DNA from: Corallococcus macrosporus | GTDB taxonomy: Bacteria; Myxococcota; Myxococcia; Myxococcales; Myxococcaceae | Length of the DNA stretch: 64,000 nucleotides | Direction: 5' to 3' | Assembly (NCBI RefSeq): GCF_017302985.1 | Contig: NZ_JAFIMU010000006.1 | Span: 1-64,000, forward strand | Shown: positions 63,000-64,000 of the stretch, in pieces | How positions within the stretch are numbered: position 1 is the first letter of the stretch | Layout: every line of letters starts with the position of its first letter | Position numbers and translations under genes: made by a program | The notes under the pieces: generated by a model | What the model saw: the letters and a program-made list of their open reading frames with translations, nothing else | Told to the model about the DNA's origin: nothing | Database searches by the model: none

Positions 63000-63028
63000 T
63001 TGACACTCCTCCGACGGCACGGCTAGCT
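63000..63028 (+). promoter_or_regulatory. Candidate promoter of the outer-membrane protein gene
   Basis: TTGACA (63000-63005) and CTAGCT (63023-63028) are spaced by 17 bases, 34 bases before the ATG. The -10 is weak. GGAGG lies about seven bases before the ATG. Confidence 0.4.
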
Positions 63029-63062
63029 GGCAGGCCTGGGCCGTGGTCGTCGGAGGTAGTGG

Positions 63063-64000
63063 ATGCACAGGTTTCGCGCCGTCATTGCCGCGCTGACGCT
63101 GGGCGTGCCTTTCGCCGCCAGCGCGGCGGACATCACGCGGATTGCTTCCTCGTTCGAGGACGATGATCCGTTCGACCTCTTCCTCGACGTGGGCTTCGAG
63201 CGCACGCAGACGCGCGCGAAGATCGTCCGCGAGCAGCTCGCGGGCGGTGACGCCACCGACGTCCGGGAGGTCAACGAGCTCTGGTACAAGGGCGTGGACG
63301 CGCGGCTGAACCTGGCCGTGGCCTTCGGCCTCTGGAAGGACCTGGAGTTCAGCTTCAAGCTGCCCATCGTCTTCCAGCAGAACGAGTCCTGGAACTTCGT
63401 GTCCGGCACGAACCAGGGCAACTCCACCATCACCAACAGCTGCTTCAACGCGGACGGCTCGCCCTACTCGGCCGAGGGCTGCGTGGGCCGGCTGTTTCGG
63501 ATGCCCCAGGAGAGCTACCGGGGCGGCCTGGGCAACGTGCACTTCGGGCTGGCGTACGCCTTCTTCAACCAGGAGAAGGACGACACCAAGCCCACGTGGA
63601 TCGTCGGCATCGACTACGAGGCGCCCACCGCCAAGCAGCGCGATCCGAGCCTGGACAACACGGATCCGGATGGCGACCGCGGCAACGTGGGCGACCGCGT
63701 CCACAAGTACCAGCTCTACACGTCCTTCTCGCGGCGCATGGGCGTGGCGGAGCCGTACTTCAAGGCCTCCCACACCATCCCGGTGCGCGGCCCCGGCGCG
63801 TACTCGAACTGCGACCAGTCCGGCACCAACCCGTCCAACCTGGGCGCTCCGGGCAACTGCTACAAGGAGCCGTGGACCCGCCATGAGACGGGCATCAAGG
63901 CCCCCTCGCAGACGGCGCTGACGTTCGGCATGGAGCTGGTGCCCTTCGAGAACGCGTCGAAGAACCAGAAGCTCACCCTGGACCTGCGCCTCCTGGGCAA
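63063..64000 (+). CDS. Outer-membrane beta-barrel protein, 3' truncated by window end
   Basis: An open frame of at least 312 residues that continues past the window end. The signal peptide is MHRFRAVIAALTLGVPFAASA. The mature protein has amphipathic beta strands with frequent aromatic residues (DPFDLFLDVGFERTQ, ARLNLAVAFGLWKDLEFSFKLPIVF, FGLAYAFFNQ, TWIVGIDYEAP, KYQLYTSFSRRM, QTALTFGMELVPF), as in outer-membrane barrels. Asp/Asn-rich loops include NTDPDGDRGN. I do not recognise a specific family. GGAGG lies seven bases before the ATG at 63063. Confidence 0.75.
   Translation, partial: MHRFRAVIAALTLGVPFAASAADITRIASSFEDDDPFDLFLDVGFERTQTRAKIVREQLAGGDATDVREVNELWYKGVDARLNLAVAFGLWKDLEFSFKLPIVFQQNESWNFVSGTNQGNSTITNSCFNADGSPYSAEGCVGRLFRMPQESYRGGLGNVHFGLAYAFFNQEKDDTKPTWIVGIDYEAPTAKQRDPSLDNTDPDGDRGNVGDRVHKYQLYTSFSRRMGVAEPYFKASHTIPVRGPGAYSNCDQSGTNPSNLGAPGNCYKEPWTRHETGIKAPSQTALTFGMELVPFENASKNQKLTLDLRLLG

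Overview
The window is GC-rich chromosomal DNA from a myxobacterium, most like Corallococcus or Myxococcus. The basis is the very high GC at third codon positions, many lipoproteins, a Myxococcus-type encapsulin pair (EncB cargo plus EncA shell), an infC gene that appears to start at AUC as described for Myxococcus dsg, and a large nonribosomal peptide synthetase (NRPS). Genus is inference; no rRNA is present. I see no IS element, prophage, CRISPR array or integrase.

Layout. 1-3.7 kb (minus): translation operon tRNA-Val, thrS, infC, rpmI, rplT, with an intrinsic terminator between the tRNA and thrS and another after rplT. 3.7-7.5 kb (minus): uracil-DNA glycosylase, AI-2E-type permease, PEGA-like lipoprotein, LPP20-like protein and a PilZ protein. 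7.6-11.5 kb: a small envelope protein, a nitrilase-like/BNR lipoprotein and an FKBP-type isomerase. 11.6-17.9 kb (minus): small proteins, two zinc metallopeptidases (one ACE-like), a cold-shock protein and UV endonuclease UvsE. 18-19.7 kb (plus): DHH phosphoesterase and a DUF3105-like lipoprotein.

19.9-32.0 kb is one 12.1-kb NRPS gene (A-T, C-A-T, C-A-T, C-A-T-TE). It should make a four-residue peptide, and its substrate pockets look hydrophobic and beta-branched. 32.1-39.2 kb holds a secreted glycosidase-like protein with a Gly/Asp/Thr linker, an HGSNAT-like membrane acyltransferase, a VOC protein, a VWA lipoprotein, a small lipoprotein and an expansin. 39.2-47.9 kb (minus) is a three-gene operon: YqiJ/NfeD-like membrane protein, YqiK-like flotillin and an 1847-residue AAA ATPase. 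This is the best candidate for a poorly described system.

48.0-53.6 kb: topoisomerase IB, a 2OG-Fe(II) oxygenase, a patatin-like lipase, an alpha/beta hydrolase, a flavin-binding PNPOx-like protein and small orphans. 53.6-54.6 kb: a LysR regulator divergent from the PNPOx gene. 54.6-57 kb (minus): two identical initiator tRNA genes behind a five-S1-repeat RNA-binding protein. 57.2-62 kb: murJ, divergent from encB, encA and an NtrC-type regulator. 62-64 kb: an M23 peptidase and the start of an outer-membrane protein gene that runs off the end.

No gene-free stretch exceeds about 230 bases. The long open frames opposite the NRPS, thrS and the giant ATPase are antisense shadows produced by high GC and were not annotated.
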